From Symbiodinium natans (lineage: Eukaryota; Sar; Dinophyceae; Suessiales; Symbiodiniaceae): 40,000 nt of DNA. How positions within the stretch are numbered: the stretch's first letter is position 1; each line of letters begins with the position of its first letter. The stretch spans positions 1 to 40,000 of the forward strand of contig CAJNDS010002454.1 of the NCBI GenBank assembly GCA_905221605.1, in the 5' to 3' direction. The position numbers were made by a program, and so were the translations under genes. Of this stretch, positions 29,928-40,000 are shown in pieces. Below the pieces are notes generated by a model. It was not told where the DNA came from, ran no database searches, and saw only the letters and a list, made by a program, of their open reading frames with translations.

Positions 29928-30469
29928 AGAAGAAGGGTGTGCTCTGGAGACCCTGGATTTTCGAGCCATGCACTTCAGAGTGGTCCAACAATGCAGGTTT
30001 GAGTCGAACTTCTGCATGAAAAGGGCCCCCCGGGTCGCCGACACCACGGCGGGCCGTCGCTCGCAGCGCTGCCATATGGCGTTTGCGAGCTCCGAGGGCG
30101 AAAAAGTTTTTAAATTTCTCGCAAGAATCGTTGCATGTGCTTTCGCGGGCCTCTGCGGCATTGTGCAGTACGCAGAGTGTGTTGAAATCCTTTCTGGTCG
30201 GTTGTACGAGTAGCCTGTTCCGGCTACTGTTGTGACACTTTCGGCATCGCCTGCTCATGCGCTGAGCATGATGAGCTCAGAGATGCTCACGTGCACGGAC
30301 ACTTGGCTGATCTTGGCTGCAAGATGCTGCGCATGAGGAACGCTCAGGTCAAGCAAGTGCAGTGGGTGTTGGATCACGTTTGGAACCTTGACTTCACTTG
30401 ACATCCCTCTTCTGTTTTGGCTAGGCCGCGCAGGCTCACAGTGGTCCTGTACTCCACCAGCGGCGGCGC

Positions 30470-32075
30470 CTATTTGGCCTGCTTGGCCGCCTTTCGGTCT
30501 CCGCGTGTCACGGCATGGAAACCCGCCTCGGACCGTCTCTGAACTCGCGCAAACTCCCGCAAGAGAAGTAGCACAGACTCAAGCGACAGTGGCTGGACCT
30601 TGATGGACGCCGCCGTCCGTGAGGCGCCGCACTTCGAGCACTCCACCATCGTGAGTCGCGTTGAGGAGTCCTGCGCAATGTGGCCGCCTTGCCTACCAGC
30701 ACTCTCTCTTGATGTCTGCACAGAAGCCTTCCGGAGTGTGGTACTGGCCGACTTGCACATCTCGCAGGTCACGTACTCCTCTGCGGACATGGGGTCTGAG
30801 TCTCAGATTGCATTCGCCTGAGCTGCCTTGATGTACTTGCGGAGGAGGCTCTCGCAGTGCTTTGGCTGATACCGGCCCTGTGAAAAAGGCAAAGGGCATC
30901 ATGACAAGGATTTTAATGAAGAGGGCTTTGGAGAATCACAGTATTCTGCCGAGCCTTAAGGACGAGCTGGCCATCCTGTCCCTGACCCTCTGCTCGCGTA
31001 GTGGCGCTGCCCGCCACAGAGCCTTCCGTGCCGAACTCAGCCAGCACGAAGGACACCACCTCGGCGTTCCCAAGCTCCACATCTTCCCTGCTGTCTGAAG
31101 TTCAAAACTTGCTATACCTGGTTATAACATGTTGTAACTCTGATCTTTCTGAGGTGAGGGGCATGGTCCACCGGCCTCTTCATCATGTTGCAGATCCTGC
31201 GGCACTCCAAGGTGCAACTAGCGGTCATAGCCAGCAAGTCTCAGGTACAGGCTCGGAGAAGTTCACCCAGGCAACCTCTCGGTCTCTCTTCCAAGGGCAA
31301 CATCTCTCAATCGATCATCTCCGATCACCACATGCCTCCTGCAAAGCATTGCACAACTCAAGCCCGGGCCTTCTTCGATCCAACTCGCACCACCTGAGGG
31401 GGCTTGAGGATATACCTCTCCTTATTGCCCACCTCCGGGTTGTGCTCCTGAGACCAGGCGCTTAAGAAGAACACAATGGCAAAAGGCCGCACCAAAGCGA
31501 CCCCCACTCCCACACCCCAACAAAAAATGCCAAAACCTAAAGCGCTTCTGGCAGGCTCCTCGATGATCTTGTACAGCCGAGCCTCCAGGAATCCAAGCCC
31601 GAATCACATGTGGCAGCAAGCCTGCACCTGGTAAAACAGAGACTTCCGTGAAACTCAGGAAAACTGCGGGGCGCGCCAGGAGGTCAGAATAGGGGTGCAG
31701 CGGACCTGGCGCGAGGATTTCTGAGGCTTGGAGGTCTCAAAGACGCTCAAAGATGCTCAATGTCAGTCTACACCGAAGCCTCGCCTTGCGTCCAGCCTTC
31801 GACGCCCTGGAGCTTGACCTCCCCCTCCTCCTGGCTGCGACATAATGAGGACAAATCTGAGGAACATTGAGGAATGAGATGGGGGAGATGGGGAGAGGGG
31901 CAGAAGGGCTGCTGCGCCTTGCTACCCTCCTCCTTTTCCGCCTGGCCACAACTGGGCGAAGACTCCAAGAGCTTCCAAAATTTAACACACTTGCCCATGC
32001 CTTCTCCTTCTTATCTTTGGTCTTCTTTTTCTTCTTCGAGCCAAAGTCGAAGACCTGTTCTTCTTCGTCGCCCAT
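30470..32075 (-). CDS. Eukaryotic translation initiation factor 2 subunit beta, copy 2, 13 exons
   Basis: Exons lie exactly 4,759 bp above those of copy 1 (32075-32001 down to 30526-30470). I find no difference in any exon, so both genes predict the same 201-residue protein, with Lys block, core domain and zinc finger intact. Intronic differences are seen at 31524 (A for C) and 31586 (C for T); the second changes CCTAGAG to CCTGGAG next to an acceptor, which supports GAG|G rather than TAG as the true splice point of exon 4. It is probably functional. Expression from one or both copies cannot be told from sequence. Confidence 0.92.
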
Positions 32076-32733
32076 GACCTGAGTCGGACTAGATTGACTC
32101 AAGATTGACTAGATGAACTCTGCACAAAGGCTTGGCTGAGGCAGGCTGGCCCGCCCCGAGCGCATGCACCGTCTTAGATTCCGCAAAGGACTCTTGGGGC
32201 TGAGCGTAAGCGAGGCCGCTCTTTAGTTTGGCAACGTGCACTCGGCGGAGGATGTCTCTGAGTTGAGCCAAAGCAAGGCGCAGAGCCAGAGCAAGGGGCG
32301 TGGGGTGATTCTGCCTGGAGAAGGTACGGGCTACAGGCGTTGGTTCCTGCATCTGATTTGCTTGTCTTCACATGGCATTGCGCCACGCTGCGATCTGTTG
32401 AGTCTATTGCGCCTTTAGGACGAGTGGGCGCAAATTTTGCTGGAGGCCCCATCTGAATGCCCCTGGTCGCTGGCAGCTTTTTGGCTCCGCACTTTGCATC
32501 TTGCGGAGGTTCATCGGAGGCTCAGACTCAGACAGCACCTTTGATCTGCGCAAAGAAACCCTGAAAGAACCCGTCAACGAGACTTAACGAGTTCAAGCTC
32601 CAGTTCGCGAAGAGATGCGCCGCGCCCCATGCGACGCGACTTCGAAACGTTTCGCACCCGAGCTCGGGGCCCAGTCGCCGGCCCTGGCCGCCGAAGGCCT
32701 CAAATGAGCTGGGCCCGAAGGTTGCACCCGGCC
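32076..32733. promoter_or_regulatory. 5' flank of eIF2 beta copy 2
   Basis: Same 660-bp upstream region as for copy 1, ending where the duplication ends. No specific motif identified. Confidence 0.4.
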
Positions 32734-33190
32734 TCGGCAAGCGGGCTCATGCCCCCCAGGCATCACTAAAGACGAAAAACTCACGAAAGAGCGATGACCA
32801 GTCTTCTCCAGCTTAGAGCAGGCATGCTCTCTCCCCATCACCGAACGGTACGTGCGACACTCCGCGACATGCTAGCGGGATAGTAGCTGATGTGCAAATG
32901 CAGCTCCTTGCCAATCGGGGCCGGTGCAGCACACCACCTCCGCGAAGAGGTGCACGCTCAGCACCTCAAAGGAACTACCAGGCAGCTAGCATGCCAATTT
33001 CGGTGCTGGATCACAGGCTACCGCATGTCCCTGCCGTCCAGCTTGATGGCTACGCCAAGCTGGGTCGCACACGCTCCTCACGGCCTCATGAAAACGCTAA
33101 GCTCCCGCTAGGCTGTTCTACCGATGCTAAATGTCTCATGTTACGCAACTGACGCAATTGCTATGCCATGTCATGTCATGGCCTCCACTC
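32734..33190. other. Unique flank beyond copy 2
   Basis: Not shared with copy 1. No domain recognised on either strand; it probably contains the 3' end of the membrane-protein gene that follows. Confidence 0.4.
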
Positions 33191-33930
33191 TCAGCATCCT
33201 TGTATATGTACCTGCATCCGAACATGCCAGCCGTGTCTGACGAGCCCCGATGCGCTGTCCCTGTCGCACCACGCGATAAGGGCTGCAGGCAGTGTGACAA
33301 TGGGGACCAGGATCAAGATCACGGATCGTAGGTTCGAACTGCACCAGGAAGTGCGGAAGCCGAAAAGTAATGTCCAAAACTGCAGGCCTGAAAGGCATAT
33401 TGCTGGAAAAGAGAGGGAACGGAGAATGGACCTCAGTTCGAGGTTTCCGCTGTGCCAAATTCCTCCAACTGTCGTCGCTTGGAAACTGGCCCAGAAGTCA
33501 ATGAATTTCACAAGATCAAAGATGCCGTTGATGAAGCACATGAGCCCCCAGTAGCCTGAAACAAGGTTGCATCACACTTGTTTAGTTCGGGTCATGTTCG
33601 GATGGCCCGCAAGATAGGGTGATAGGGTGCTGGGCCACCAGCACAGAAAGGTACCATTCAACTCCTCCTTGTAGCACCATGGGTGGGATCTTTATCAGTC
33701 CGTTTTGGGATGCGCATGCCTTGATTGCAAGTTAGGTCCTTGTACGCATACCAGCCGAAGCCTGTCGCGATGGCCTGCGATGATCACAGAGACTGCCTTC
33801 TATGCACCCGCGCTGCACTACTCTGGGCCATAATGAACCCGCCCAGGATGTCGAGCAGAAACACCTGGCAAGCACTGAAAGCGCTGCTTGCTGGGACATT
33901 TGAAAGGGTGATGGGCACGCATGCAGACAT
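33191..33930 (-). CDS. Probable multi-pass membrane protein, partial gene model
   Basis: Minus-strand exons: about 33930-33808 (ITLSNVPASSAFSAC, then VFLLDILGGFIMAQSSAAR; donor GTGCAT); 33774-33678 after CGCAG (AIATGFGWYAYKDLTC... ending at a GT donor, phase 1); 33555 onward after TTTCAG, joining in phase as G-YWGLMCFINGIFDLVKFIDF. The same frame stays open to about 33200 with another membrane segment, LRSVILILVPIVTLPAALIAW, then CDRDS. At least three hydrophobic helices are visible. The YWGL..INGIFDLV and ILVPIVTL phrases resemble a family of uncharacterised multi-pass proteins I recall from dinoflagellate gene sets; not verified. Upstream exons probably lie at 33960-34320 (LLILQTVVILC). Here introns use GT donors. 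Confidence 0.5.
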
Positions 33931-33939
33931 GCAGGATCA

Positions 33940-34450
33940 CGCAGGCACACTCAGAGCACACTTGCTGCCCAGGAGGCACCCAGCGGCAGAGGATTACAAC
34001 CGTTTGCAGGATCAGCAACGCGAAGATCGTGTATTGCCTCGCTTGAGGCGTGGAATAATTATTGCCGAGTCAGAACCCACGTCCTGTCTGCCTCGACTTG
34101 GCATAGGAACTGTAGCCGCCAAAAGACATCGGCCTCGCAGTTCACGCATGGATGTTCGCAGTGTTAATTTACCTCCACGATGCTCCACAATCCCGCTGCT
34201 GTATCTGCAGGCTCCCAGCGGCATGGGGATCAGCATTTTCACGGAGGGCCTGGTCCCATTATGTCCCATTGGACAAGTGGGAATGCTTGAGGAAAGGGCC
34301 CCCCCAACCCCAGCCAAACCCTAGCTGGGCGAAAGGGGTGGGGCCCTGATTCCCAACGTGCTGGACGGAACGGGCACACTCACGGAACGCGGCTCGGGCC
34401 TCCAGGCACTGCCACCGATGGTGGCTCCACGATATGGAGAGGCCTGGATT
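33940..34450 (-). other. Possible 5' exons of the membrane-protein gene
   Basis: A hydrophobic reading (LLILQTVVILCRWV) lies at about 33970-34020. Two good minus-strand donors occur: GTAAAT near 34172 and the consensus GTGAGT near 34388. These support transcription from this strand. Exon frames could not be fixed. A 199-codon plus-strand frame over the same region (33725-34324) has no recognisable domain, and I treat it as antisense. Confidence 0.35.
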
Positions 34451-34459
34451 CATTGGGGA

Positions 34460-34494
34460 CACACACACACAAACACACCGACACACGCGCACAC

Positions 34495-34543
<49 letters not shown>

Positions 34544-34645
34544 ACTCAAGCACGCACATACACATAATTCACTCACACACAAACACACACTCACTCACAC
34601 ACGCGCACACATCACCCACCCACACACACACACACACATTCACGC
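34460..34645. repeat. CA and CT microsatellites
   Basis: CACACA-rich sequence (34460-34492), an uninterrupted CT run (34498-34540), then CA-rich sequence to 34640. Frames through it are not genes. Confidence 0.95.
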
Positions 34646-34791
34646 CCTCACTCACGAGACCGCGTTGGCAACACATCGAATGTCACGGGCAACGAGATCG
34701 AACGAACCAAATCTGTGAAAACAACAAATCTGGAAGGCAACAAATTGGAAGTGCAACGAAACAAGGACAGCAACTGGGCTAGCTCTTGTAC

Positions 34792-34953
34792 TTTTTGTTC
34801 ACGACACTGCAGGTGGTGATCAGCTTGGACATCTTCCCAACTCAGCAGCTTCGTCGGCGGCGGACGTACGAGTGGACCACGGCTCTCGAGTTTCGATTTG
34901 CGTGGCTTAGCATCATCCTCGTAGTTTAACATCATGGCCGGACGATCCCACGC
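34792..34953 (-). CDS. Well-delimited internal exon, unknown product
   Basis: Bounded by CTTGCAG|G and AAA|GTACAAG, 162 nt, 54 codons in phase 0. Reads AWDRPAMMLNYEDDAKPRKS, then SRGPLVRPPPTKLLSWEDVQ and ADHHLQCREQK. Composition is protein-like and there is no stop. Neighbouring exons were not identified; upstream sequence at 35000-35200 and downstream at 34650-34790 lack matching signals. Product unknown. Confidence 0.4.
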
Positions 34954-34959
34954 CTGCAA

Positions 34960-35990
34960 GGGCACCGTCAGGGTCTATCAGGGTTCCATTGGTGGAAATA
35001 GTTTGCAAATTTCAAAGCTGCTGCCACGCGTCATGTGTGGTTTGCCAACAGTGATGACAGTCTCCGCAGAACGGAGTACGGACAACAGCAGGACGCTGAA
35101 CACCCTTGAGTGTCTACTGCATATGGAGAATACACTCCGGCGAAAATCTGAACCGGGTAGGAACGATTTCCTACATCTGTGTAGTTCCGCGCTGCGTACA
35201 AGCTAAGTTGGAAGTGTACATTGGGGCCTATCAGGTACGACTGCAGACTGCTGCGAAGAAGCTTTCCAAGAAGTGGTAGAAGGCGAAGAAAGGAGAATTG
35301 CATGCTGCAGGTGCAATATCGTTGGTTTAGAGGGCGAAGAGGAAGCCGATGATGAAGCAAAGGACATGGGCACATGGGAAGGTTTTGGTATTCGACCTGG
35401 CCGATGGGACCGAGGTGAAAACTCCACCATCGCAGGCGAGATGTCTGATTGTCTTGCTCGTGGTCGGCATCGTAATCCACCATTTCTGGTACTGGTGCCG
35501 AGGAATACGGCGGGCGAAGAATCCCAGAAGACAGTGGATAGCTGATCGAAGCTCTGCATGTGTTGATGAGTACAAGGGCAGCCCAGAAGGCAAGAAACCA
35601 GATGCAATGACGCGGGCTTTGCTTGTTCGCTTCTGTGAACCCATCAGCGACATGCCTCATGCCTCAGCTTTGTAGGGAGTGGAGAAGTTGATCTTTCATG
35701 CTCAGAGGTCATGGCGGCGTTTCGCGACTTACAAGGTACAGAGATTCAGAGCATGGTCGTTGAAGAAAACTGTGTGCCGCAGACGTCTCACGCTAAGCAG
35801 TTGCAGGACGTGACCTTTGGCAAGGCCAGCGCAGAGACAAGAGCAGCGCAGGGAGGCGCTTGAAGCCTTCCCGGCGCACAGAGGCATATCGGCGATCAGC
35901 CCGCGCATGGGACATTTGGGTGGCTTCGTTTGCAGTGGACTGCACTCTGCTCTAGTTTCACTTTGCCTAACTCAACATCATATTTGTAGT
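34960..35990. other. Ambiguous coding on both strands
   Basis: The minus strand is open for 209 codons (35031-35660) without a domain. On the plus strand a frame broken by three TAG codons (about 35100-35830) carries KVLVFDLADGTEVKTPPSQ, a membrane segment (LIVLLVVGIVIHHFWYW) and an IQ-like stretch (AQRSWRRFATYKVQRFRAW). A second plus frame near 35680-35860 reads MAAFRDLQGTEIQSMVVEEN. A decayed plus-strand gene is the likeliest explanation, but I cannot settle it. Confidence 0.3.
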
Positions 35991-35997
35991 TAAATAC

Positions 35998-36085
35998 GAA
36001 CACACACACACACTCACACTCACTCACACACTCACTCACGCGCTCGCTCACGCACTCCCTCGCACACTCACTCACTCACGAGCCC
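35998..36085. repeat. CACA/CTCA microsatellite
   Basis: ACACACAC followed by CTCACTCA-type units with scattered substitutions. Confidence 0.9.
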
Positions 36086-36089
36086 ACTT

Positions 36090-36825
36090 ACATGCATGGT
36101 CCCCCATGTCCCTCTCCTGTTCACGCGCCCCCCATGCCGGGGAGGGAACGTAGCTTCGAAATGAGCCAAGTGGCAGAAAGGGCTTCACACGTTTGCATGG
36201 CATCCAATGCTTGTTTGCACAATATCACAGACCCAATTCCAGACCCGTCAACCAAAACCCACCATAGACCCAACAGAAACCCAACCAGACAACCTATTCT
36301 CGGCCATACCTACTATTGCCAGTCAGTCGGTGGCAGATCCCGTCTCGTACCCGAATAACGCAAAGTCTAGAAAAATGAGCCAAGTGTTGACAGGCCTAGA
36401 CCTTCCGCGGACATCAGGCTTTCCGCAAATGAACATGAACCGGCACATTCTCTGAATATACAAACGCGAACCGACGTGCTGACTTAATATGCATGATCGT
36501 GGGCGCCTGGTGGGGCCACTTTTGTTTCAGACAAGTGATGTTTGCCATTTCTTTCTCCAGCATGCCATTTCTCTCTCCAGGGAGCAGTCAGCTCACCTAC
36601 TGAACAGCGGAGAAGTCCAGGGCATCCGTGCTGGAGGTTGGCTTTCCTTCGCCTGCATATTCGAATATTCGACAATCTCGCTTCCCACTGGAGACGTGTT
36701 CAGTCAAGACATCCATGAGAGAGGGAGGGAGGGGGACGAAAGCTCAGCAAGCTGCAGATGCCAGCCCTTCAACTCTAAAGTTCGAAACGGCTACCCCGAA
36801 GATCCAAGGGGGGACTGAGGTCAGA
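36090..36825. other. No supported gene
   Basis: A 20-bp near-perfect direct repeat (TGCCATTTCTTTCTCCAG) occurs at about 36542-36580. Open frames are short and featureless. Confidence 0.35.
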
Positions 36826-36827
36826 TC

Positions 36828-36922
36828 CCAACCCTCAGAGCCGAAACCCTGACGGAAACAGCCCCGACCCCGAAAGCCTGAAACCTAAACCCCATGCCCT
36901 TCAAAACCCTAAATCCCTGAAC
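36828..36922. repeat. Degenerate CCCTAAA-type tract
   Basis: AACCCT, AAACCCTGA, AAACCTAAACCCC and AAAACCCTAAATCCCTGAA recur over 95 bp. It is more degenerate but longer than the tract at 4296. Confidence 0.5.
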
Positions 36923-36924
36923 GA

Positions 36925-38280
36925 CCACCCGGAGCCCGAAAGGGAGTTCAAGGCGTACTTAGGTCGACCCACGGGCCGAGCATCATGGATCCGGCCAGGG
37001 AGAAGCCCAATGTTGGACGGCATTCTTGGGATTCCACTAAAATGCTGTCGATCGAATGTGCATGCAAGCGCCGGGATGGCTGATGATGTCGGGTATTGCG
37101 ACATCAGCCTGCCTTCGATGAGGGGGCGAGAGTGCCGTAACCAGGGACATTGAAGCCTGCAGCGGCCGTCGACGAAACAATTCCGCGAATAACGGACTCG
37201 ACAGTCAAAGACATTGCATTCGCATATTTTGCAGTCGCTTGAGTCTACTGAGACTTGATGCAGGAATCGCAACCTGTGTGTTTCAGTACTTTTGGCATCT
37301 TTGGGCACTCCATCGGACGTTAAGCGCATGGCTCATGGAAGGCAAGCCCCCTCCGCCAAAGAGGTTCGGTGGCGTCAGGCCTGCACCAGAAAAAGCTACT
37401 ACACCCCTACTACAATGTTTGCGAACCTTCTGCTGAATCTGTGTATGGCTGTGTTTGCCTCTCCTCATGCATGCGCTGCGGGGATGTTGTCAAGACAGGC
37501 CCTTGAATACCCTTTTCAGCGCGATGGCAAATGAGTCAAGCACCGTGAACAACATTCAGGTAGTTACTTTAACAGAGTGATACTTAATGTGGAACCTTTT
37601 TGCTTAGTCTGTTGGCTCTTTCGGGGGAGGTGGCATCTGCAGCTTGGCTTCATGGCTTCTGCCTAGGCTTCTTGGCTTTTGGGCTTCTACGCCGGGCATG
37701 GGTTCGTGGACTACTACGACGAGGACTGCTACTACGACAAGGACACACGCGTGTATTTGGTCGTGGGATACTGTGGGTACTGCTGTTGCAGAGCAACCCC
37801 CTTGACCACCAGCGAGTTTGGATGTTGAGCGCTCAAAAGCGCTCTCAAGTCATTCTGTATTTGCAAGAACGAAAACTTTCCACTAACATATACAGGACGT
37901 GGTGTCACTTCTGTCACTTGTAGTATTCGTAACTATCGACCCCAACCCCCACCCCCCCGCCTCACCCCCCGCCTCCCAAAAGACTTATAACATAACACGA
38001 TGCAAGTAGCAGTACCCCCCAGACCCAAGACAAATCCTGAAATACTGTGCGCAGCCCCGAGTCCGCTGTACGAATCTGCAGCCCAGCACAGCCCAGCCTT
38101 TGACCATGCCATGCTGATCGGGCCTTTGCCTGCCAAGGTGTGACATTGGGTCAATCATTACAAGTAATTGGGTTGCATCTAGGTGCCGCGGATTGCCAGA
38201 AAAAACACAACCAGCATGAAAAAAACAACGAGCACAGGACAACACCAACACATCCGCACACCAACCAAGAAGCATGTAAT
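36925..38280. other. No confirmed gene; a Tyr/Cys-rich frame
   Basis: The plus frame at about 37676-37825 reads GFVDYYDEDCYYDKDTRVYL, then VVGYCGYCCC, an unusual composition that may be an exon or a product of the CTACTACGACGA repeat at 37708-37740. The minus frame at 37732-37917 (SFLQIQNDLRALLSAQHPNS) is an alternative. C-runs lie at 37940-37975. The 142-codon minus frame at 36901-37329 shows no domain. Confidence 0.3.
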
Positions 38281-38282
38281 CA

Positions 38283-38385
38283 ACCAACACACACACACAC
38301 CCACACGCACACGCACACGCACACGCGCACGCACACGCACACGCACACGCACACGCACACGCACACCCACACACGCACAGCACTA
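38283..38385. repeat. CACACGC-type microsatellite
   Basis: CA repeat grading into ACACGC hexamer units (ACACGCACACGC), about 100 bp. Confidence 0.95.
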
Positions 38386-40000
38386 GAAGATCACGCGCAA
38401 GCAACGCCTTCACAAAAAGACACGAACCAGACAAAAGAATTCGACGCCATGCAAGAAAGCACGTGAGCAAGTATATGCACATGCGCAGCTGTTTCTTCTG
38501 CACGCCCACGGCCCAGAAGGGAGACAGCACGTGTAGTACTTAGTACTTGTACCCCGCCCAATCGGAAGAGGACGGCTTGCCAGTGTGCAAAAGGCTCCAA
38601 GGCATGCCAAGGGGCGGTGCTTGGGGTTGCCCGGGATAGCGGCGATGTACAGGAGATTGGGGCGACGGCCAGCCAGCCACATCAGCTGCAGGCCGGCTTT
38701 CGGCTGATGGAAGGAAATGGGCCGGAGAAGCCGACGATGTTGAACTGCAACAGGATGCAACAGGCCATGCATACTATGTACGATTTCACGCTTACATATC
38801 ATCACTCGCCTGCGTTTCATCATGAATGTTTGGCAAAGCCGTGCTCAACAAACGTGCGGATAAAAAAGGACTAGTGGTGCAGCACGCGATAATTAGGCTT
38901 CGTAAATGTGCAAACTCAGCTTCACACCCCCGGTGCCTCGGCAAAGGTGGGGGCGGCGGTGGCAAATGCAAATCATGCCTGTCGTGCCTGTAAGGGGACG
39001 CCTCGGGTTGTGCACCAAGATATGCGCAAGAGCTGCAAGAGTCGCAAGAGTCCGCACTGAGGAATTGTTTGCTTGCTGAGGCGCAGCCGATGGTTGGCTT
39101 CTGAAACTGTCAGCACTGGCATGACCGGCATGGTCATTCCTCAGCTCCGAGTCATAGCTCTCGGCATGTCTTGGCGCTGGACCACCTTCTGCAAAGGCTT
39201 GTCATAGTGAATGTGATGGGTGAGGACCCCAAAGCTGAGCACGTGTGCACCATACTGACCACCCCCAGTGACATCCATTCACTGACGGATGTTGGGCAAA
39301 TGCCCGCTCATCATCCAAGAGGCGTGATAGCATGATGGTATCCTGTATCGACTCGAGGTTGTGGAGCGTAGCTTGTTCCATGAACCTCACCAGTGCATTA
39401 AGACTCGAATCGGAGGGGAATGGTGCGCCGTCCGGGGGCGATCCTGGATACTGCCTGCAGACCAGGATAAGGACTGGACTGTTTAAGAAAGCGTGCCGTG
39501 CTTTGGGCTATGGAGCGCAAGCTGGCGTCGCCTACTGCTACCGCAGTATGTATACCACAAGACTTTCCTTCTTGCTAGGGGACCCTCAGGAAGCCCCTGT
39601 TTGCATGGAGGGGATACATCGAGTTCGTTCACTTTGCTTAAGACGTTTGGGGCTCTTCAAGACGAGGGGAATCCTTGCATCTGGGAGCACTGCGTGCTTC
39701 GACGACTTTAAAAACCTTCCTAGTCCCTGTTCCTAGCCACCCTGGCTTGCCCTCGGGAAATTTCGGAATTTAGGGGCGCCGGACCTTTGTTCGATTTGAC
39801 CAGGGCTGAGCCGACATCCAGGTCGATTGCTACTGCGCCTTGGTAACAAGCTGAGGCGGACACTCGGAAGGAGCCCTCGCGACCCTCGACGTTGTGGTGT
39901 ACGAGCTCTGACGCGCATCTTTGTGGCGTTCTGGCCTCGTGCTTAGAATCCAAGGGGTACTCACAGTTTAAACGGACCTCAACGTCGCAACGTGCAAGAA
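38386..40000. other. No confirmed gene; weak exon candidates
   Basis: Minus strand near 38690-38750, after GTTGCAG, reads FNIVGFSGPFPSISRKPAC. The plus frame at 39332-39736 (134 codons, ALGYGAQAGVAYCYRSMYTT) and the minus frame at 39720-39953 (DVGSALVKSNKGPAPLNSE) have balanced composition. None has confirmed splice partners or a recognisable domain. Confidence 0.3.

Larger units (their letters stand above)
30021..32733. repeat. Duplicated unit, copy 2 (eIF2 beta gene and flanks)
   Basis: Direct copy of 25271-27974. It differs by a 9-bp insertion (GTTTTTAAATTT region near 30105), about 15 single-base changes, and sharp loss of similarity at both ends (AAAAGGGCCCC; CCCGGCC|TCGGC). Copies in the same orientation fit unequal crossing-over or the tandem gene arrays known in dinoflagellates. 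Confidence 0.97.

Noticed and set aside
33725-34324. 199-codon plus-strand frame
   Set aside because: No domain. The minus strand over the same interval shows membrane helices, phase-consistent exon joins and consensus donors, so the plus frame is treated as antisense.
35031-35660. 209-codon minus-strand frame
   Set aside because: No domain. It overlaps a plus-strand frame with more protein-like segments, and neither has supporting splice sites, so it is reported only as ambiguous.
1-40000. Dinoflagellate spliced-leader relics (TTTTGGCTCAAG) and spliced-leader RNA genes
   Set aside because: Looked for by eye near gene starts and none found; only plausible AG acceptors just before two of the ATGs.
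1-40000. CRISPR arrays, bacterial operons, viral or transposase genes
   Set aside because: No spaced identical repeats of CRISPR type, no Shine-Dalgarno-led gene runs, and no reverse transcriptase, integrase or transposase motifs could be read.

Overview
This is a nuclear eukaryotic window, most likely from a dinoflagellate of the Symbiodinium/Suessiales kind. Three complete spliced genes can be read on the minus strand. Their 22 introns use mostly GC donors (16 GC, 3 GA, 3 GT), and 19 of the 22 acceptors are AG followed by G. That splice-site usage is a known dinoflagellate trait. Plant-type CCCTAAA telomere-like tracts, a dinoflagellate-specific polyketide-synthase N-terminal motif (ExExGYLG) and a dense load of microsatellites and degenerate repeats agree with this. 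There are no bacterial operons, CRISPR arrays, rRNA or convincing tRNA genes.

Layout. 1-1387: an almost pure TGTGTGTC array. 1587-3056 (-): a seven-exon gene for the ExExGYLG domain that precedes ketosynthases in dinoflagellate single-domain polyketide synthases; no ketosynthase lies inside the window. 3057-11650: mostly gene-poor, with hairpins, a short tandem duplication and a few weak exon candidates. 11650-14640 (-): repeated exon-like cassettes, a cluster of inverted 21-bp repeats and part of an unknown gene. 15.1-17.0 kb: a palindrome cluster, then a possible plus-strand helical-repeat gene. 19.9-21.8 kb: degenerate tandem arrays. 22385-23096 (-): a five-exon gene of unknown function. 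23.2-24.2 kb: TTCC and CTT arrays and a hairpin cluster.

25.3-32.7 kb is the core of the window. A ~2.7-kb unit holding a complete 13-exon gene for translation initiation factor eIF2 beta (minus strand) occurs twice in the same orientation, 4,759 bp apart, with no coding difference seen between copies. The 2.05-kb spacer holds a perfect 30-bp inverted repeat, an 11-codon tandem repeat, opposed C- and G-rich tracts and a 39-codon tandem repeat.

32.7-40 kb holds a probable multi-pass membrane protein gene (33.2-33.9 kb, -), one well-delimited orphan exon (34.8 kb, -), CA/CT microsatellites and a second telomere-like tract. The genes do not form a pathway: eIF2 beta is a housekeeping translation factor and the ExExGYLG protein points to polyketide metabolism. 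They share strand and splice-site style. All exon models here were read by eye from splice phase and family similarity; none has transcript support in this analysis.
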